The translations under genes and the position numbers were made by a program. A stretch of DNA of 7,921 nucleotides from Actinomycetota bacterium. GTDB taxonomy: Bacteria; Actinomycetota; AC-67. A model generated the notes under the pieces. That model was not told the DNA's origin. It did no database searches and saw nothing but the letters and a program-made list of their open reading frames with translations. Each line of letters opens with the position of its first letter. The stretch's first letter is position 1. The stretch is taken from contig VAYV01000104.1 of assembly GCA_005883175.1 (NCBI GenBank), positions 10,407 to 18,327 on the forward strand, written 5' to 3'. This document shows, piece by piece, positions 5,896 to 7,921 of this stretch.

Positions 5896-6973
5896 CGCCG
5901 TCGCGCGACGGGATCGCGCCGCCGAGCCCGAGAAACGCCAGCAGCCGGTCGGCCTCGACTGCCAGGCCGTGCGTGTCGAGCCGGTCGCGCACCCACGTGG
6001 CGGCGGCTTCCGGCTCGGAGGCCGGGTCGACGACCAGAGCCGCGCGCAGCATCTCTTCGATCGAGAAAGCCGGCGAGGCCGTCCCGTACGGCAGCGATCG
6101 GCCGTTGAGGACCCGCACCCCTTGCGCCGAGATGCGGCGCGCGAACTCGTCGGCAAGACGGCTCTTCCCCATGCCGGCTTCGCCGACGATCGTGGCGGAC
6201 ATCGTCCGCCGGTCGCGCCGCACGATCCGCGCAAGCGAGTCGAGCATGCCGAGCTCTTCCTCGCGGCCGATCAACGGCGCGGTGCGGACGGTTCGCTCGC
6301 CCGGAAGACCGCGCTCGGCCAGCGCTTCCCAAACCTGGACCGGCACCCGCTTGCCCTTCGCGGTGACTTGGCCGATCCGTCGGTACTCGATCGCGTCGCG
6401 CGTCGCTTCCTCCGTCGCGTCCCCGACGAGGATCTGTCCGGCGTCGGCGGCGTCGCCGATCCGGCGCGCCGTGTTCACGGCATCGCCAAGCACGGTGTAC
6501 GAGTCGCTGCCGCCGACGAATCCGGCGACGACTTCGCCGGTGTTCAAGCCGATGTGCATGCGCAGCGGGATGCCGCGCTCGCGCTCCAGCTCCGCCGAGT
6601 CCTCTTCGAGCGCGCGCTGTATCACGAGGGCCGCGCGCACGGCGCGCTCGGCGTCGTCCTCGTGCGCCTGCGGCGCACCGAAGACGGCCATCACCTCGTC
6701 GCCGATGATCTTGTCGACGTGCCCGCCGTACCGTTCCACGATGTCGGTGATGCGCTCGAACGCGCGATCGACGATCGCCTTCACTTCCTCGGCATCGCGC
6801 GCTTCGCTCAGCTCGGTGAACCCCGACAGGTCGCCGAACAGTACCGTCACGACGCGGCGCTCTTCGCGGGGGGCCTGTGTCTGCGCGGCGCCGCACGCCG
6901 GGCAGAACCGCGAGCCCTCGGGAACCGCGTTTCCGCAGCGGATGCACGCGTGCGCGCCTACGCTCTCCGCCAC
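5684..6973 (-). CDS. Class III adenylate/guanylate cyclase with zinc ribbon and N-half of AAA ATPase, truncated by frameshift
   Basis: The start is GTG at 6973 with AGGAGG seven bases upstream. It overlaps the MBL gene by 16 bases. A zinc ribbon (Cys10, Cys13, Cys24, Cys27) leads into a class III cyclase domain at about 38-215. The metal aspartates are Asp48 (FGDLSGFT) and Asp92 (GDEVMAVFG); Lys88 contacts the base; Asn167 and Arg171 (VNTARRI) stabilise the transition state. The second base-reading residue, Asp in classical adenylate cyclases, is Thr160, which I believe is common in this ATPase-linked group. Cyclase activity (ATP to cAMP) is thus likely. Next come LIGREEEL and Walker A GEAGMGKS (264-271). 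Homology stops at about Asp358 (5902). The remaining 71 residues to the stop at 5684 are frameshift noise without family features. With one base skipped near 5893-5902 the gene would encode about 1121 residues. The truncated form lacks Walker B and the TPR arm and may be an unregulated cyclase. Confidence 0.88.
   Translation of the reverse strand: MAESVGAHACIRCGNAVPEGSRFCPACGAAQTQAPREERRVVTVLFGDLSGFTELSEARDAEEVKAIVDRAFERITDIVERYGGHVDKIIGDEVMAVFGAPQAHEDDAERAVRAALVIQRALEEDSAELERERGIPLRMHIGLNTGEVVAGFVGGSDSYTVLGDAVNTARRIGDAADAGQILVGDATEEATRDAIEYRRIGQVTAKGKRVPVQVWEALAERGLPGERTVRTAPLIGREEELGMLDSLARIVRRDRRTMSATIVGEAGMGKSRLADEFARRISAQGVRVLNGRSLPYGTASPAFSIEEMLRAALVVDPASEPEAAATWVRDRLDTHGLAVEADRLLAFLGLGGAIPSRDGARSGVPRAALGGGRRPGLHPEDARRLASPPADPVPVPARASGAPPRLERRRRLGHDPDGAAAARPRRRDA
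5898..5911. repeat. 14-bp perfect palindrome at the cyclase frameshift
   Basis: CCGTCGCGCGACGG reads the same on both strands and lies within the stretch where the cyclase-ATPase reading frame changes (5893-5902). Such a GC-only hairpin can promote polymerase slippage in vivo and errors in sequencing or assembly. Short palindromes also arise by chance in DNA this GC-rich. Confidence 0.5.
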
Positions 6974-7752
6974 GCGTCTCCCTCCTGCTTCAGGATCCCT
7001 TCGTCGAGCAGCTTGTGCAGGTGCGCCATCACGCTGAGTGCCGCAGCGGCGTGCAGCGACACGTCGTAGTCGGAGTAGATGCGCTTCACCATCTCAGGGA
7101 CCGTCGCGTCGCCGGCATCGATCGCATCGAGCACCTGCTGCTCCCTCTCCAAACGGTGCTCTTTGTAATACGCCAGGACCGGGTCCGGGTCTTCCACGAC
7201 TGGGCCGTGCCCCGGGTACAAACGCTTCGGGTGGGCTGCGCGCGCGCGATCGAGCGACTTCAGATAGGCGACCAGGTCGCCGTCCGGATACGCGATCACC
7301 GTCGTTCCCCGGCCGAGCACGTGGTCGCCGGTGAACATCGCCTGCTCTTCCTCGAGCACGAACGAGAGGTGATCGTGCGCGTGCCCCGGCGTGTACATGG
7401 CCGTGATCGTCGCGCCGTTCGTGGAGATCCGCTGCCCGTCCGCGATCGCCGCCGCGGTTGCGCACACGCTCGAGCCCGTGCTCGCGTACGCGGCCAGCGG
7501 CGCGCGCGCCATGTCGGCGAAGCGCTCCGCGCCCTCCGCATGGTCGGGGTGCCGGTGAGACAAGATGACGACCGACGGGGTCCCCGCCTCCTCCAGCACG
7601 CGCTCGAGGTGCCCGGTGTCGTCCGGGCCGGGATCGAGGACGATCGGGTCGCGCTCTCCGATGAGGTACGTGTTCGTTCCCTCGAGCGTGTACGGCGACG
7701 GGTTCGGCGCCAATACAACGCGCACCAGCGGAGAAAGGCGGACGGCGGTCAC
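6958..7752 (-). CDS. MBL-fold metallo-hydrolase, LACTB2-like, with winged-helix tail
   Basis: This 264-residue protein has the full metallo-beta-lactamase zinc set: H-x-H-x-D-H at His66, His68, Asp70 and His71; His124 in TPGHAHDH; Asp143 in FTGDHVLG; His182 in YPGHGP. Before it stands NPSPYTLEGTNTYLIG (17-32), a hallmark of the LACTB2/glyoxalase II-like branch. The last 60 or so residues (VPEMVKRIYSDYD...LHKLLDEGILKQ) match the LACTB2-type winged-helix tail. Human LACTB2 is a single-strand endoribonuclease; bacterial relatives are mostly uncharacterised, so hydrolysis of a thioester, lactone or RNA is possible. The GTG start at 7752 overlaps the upstream Nudix-like stop as GTGA and has no Shine-Dalgarno, so translation is probably coupled. 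The cyclase gene starts inside its 3' end. From memory, Mycobacterium tuberculosis carries an MBL-fold hydrolase (Rv3677c) beside crp (Rv3676), the cAMP receptor gene. Here a cyclase is the neighbour instead. Confidence 0.93.
   Translation of the reverse strand: MTAVRLSPLVRVVLAPNPSPYTLEGTNTYLIGERDPIVLDPGPDDTGHLERVLEEAGTPSVVILSHRHPDHAEGAERFADMARAPLAAYASTGSSVCATAAAIADGQRISTNGATITAMYTPGHAHDHLSFVLEEEQAMFTGDHVLGRGTTVIAYPDGDLVAYLKSLDRARAAHPKRLYPGHGPVVEDPDPVLAYYKEHRLEREQQVLDAIDAGDATVPEMVKRIYSDYDVSLHAAAALSVMAHLHKLLDEGILKQEGDAWRRA
6981..6986 (-). promoter_or_regulatory. Shine-Dalgarno of the cyclase gene inside the MBL gene
   Basis: Minus-strand AGGAGG lies seven bases before the GTG at 6973 and within the last codons of the MBL gene. 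It decides the cyclase start and suggests efficient initiation despite the 16-base overlap. Confidence 0.7.
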
Positions 7753-7921
7753 GGCTCGTGCGGTTTGGGGTCGCCCGGCAGGTACACGCGCCCTTCCCCG
7801 TCCTCCACCACGAATCGCGGAAGCACCGGCGTCGTCGGCCGCAACGCAGCAGCGTCGAAGACCGCGTTCGTGGTCTCCAGTCCCGCCAGCGACTCGAGCG
7901 TCTTGCGCGTCGGGAAGATGA
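7749..7921 (-). CDS. C-terminal end of a probable Nudix hydrolase (5' part beyond window)
   Basis: Only the last 56 complete codons are present (7919 down to the TGA at 7751-7749). The visible protein begins IFPTRKTLESLAGLETTNAV and ends VYLPGDPKPHEP. A FPTRKTLESLA segment, a helix, then PVLPRFV and a GRVYLPGDP close is what I recall from the C-termini of NUDT19-like Nudix hydrolases of actinobacteria. These often precede an MBL-fold gene of the kind found next. The Nudix box itself would lie outside the window, so the family cannot be confirmed here. Reality of the gene is supported by the four-base GTGA overlap with the MBL start and by shared strand and composition. If the call is right, it cleaves a nucleoside diphosphate-linked substrate such as a CoA derivative. 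Confidence 0.6.
   Translation of the reverse strand, partial: IFPTRKTLESLAGLETTNAVFDAAALRPTTPVLPRFVVEDGEGRVYLPGDPKPHEP

Noticed and set aside
5893..5911. Programmed ribosomal frameshift joining the two halves of the cyclase gene
   Set aside because: There is no slippery run or +1-type stop context at the junction, and the apparent loss of residues before Walker B points to a deletion, not recoding.
3706..6108. Long open frame on the plus strand opposite the cyclase gene
   Set aside because: It is Arg/Ala/Leu/Val-rich with no recognisable motif and mirrors the minus-strand coding sequence, as expected of antisense frames in GC-rich DNA. The minus strand has clear domain motifs throughout.
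5732..7069. Other long plus-strand frames over the cyclase and MBL genes
   Set aside because: They show low-complexity composition, no family motifs, and complete overlap with genes having intact catalytic signatures.
1..7921. Mobile element, CRISPR array, tRNA or defence island
   Set aside because: No transposase or integrase motifs, regularly spaced repeats, cloverleaf pattern or composition shift was seen by eye in any part of the window.

Overview
The window is very GC-rich, gene-dense DNA from a bacterium that is most probably an actinobacterium (Actinomycetota), perhaps an uncultured lineage. This rests on strong G/C third-position bias, frequent GTG starts, a GroES-like paralogue ending in the GTGLYL tail I associate with actinobacterial homologues, candidate leaderless starts, and a Nudix/MBL gene pair. 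The genus cannot be named from the sequence. There are no tRNA or rRNA genes, CRISPR arrays, transposases or other obvious mobile elements. No gap between genes exceeds about 70 bases.

Layout, left to right. (a) 1-1130, minus strand: a divergent GroES-like co-chaperonin, followed 40 bases downstream by a secreted SMP-30/gluconolactonase-type beta-propeller that runs off the left edge. (b) 1186-2732, plus strand: an alpha/beta hydrolase that seems to lack its catalytic histidine, overlapped (ATGA) by a lipoprotein of unknown function. The hydrolase and GroES genes diverge from a gap of about 55 bases, where both starts look leaderless. (c) 2736-3537, minus strand: two tandem universal stress proteins with intact ATP-binding signatures. 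They converge on the lipoprotein gene, and a 7-bp inverted repeat spans both stop codons. (d) 3607-7921, minus strand: a tightly coupled operon in transcription order. It comprises the tail of a probable Nudix hydrolase, an MBL-fold hydrolase of LACTB2 type (GTGA overlap), and a large zinc-ribbon/class III cyclase/AAA ATPase/TPR signalling protein that starts inside the MBL gene with a good Shine-Dalgarno.

The most notable feature is that the cyclase gene is broken. Its reading frame shifts near 5893-5902, at a 14-bp perfect palindrome, and the ATPase domain appears to lack a short stretch just before Walker B. As written, the gene makes a 429-residue product with a complete cyclase domain and Walker A but no Walker B, arm or TPR region. 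The rest (3607 to about 5895) keeps clean coding character, so the lesion is either very recent or an assembly/sequencing error.

Functional reading: region (d) joins cAMP-type signalling to a Nudix/MBL pair. Regions (a) and (c) carry stress and chaperone-type proteins. Region (b) is a two-gene unit of unknown role. I see no convincing complete, undescribed multi-gene system. The leads worth following are the broken cyclase, the histidine-less hydrolase, the GroES paralogue without a roof loop, and the cyclase's place next to the Nudix/MBL pair.
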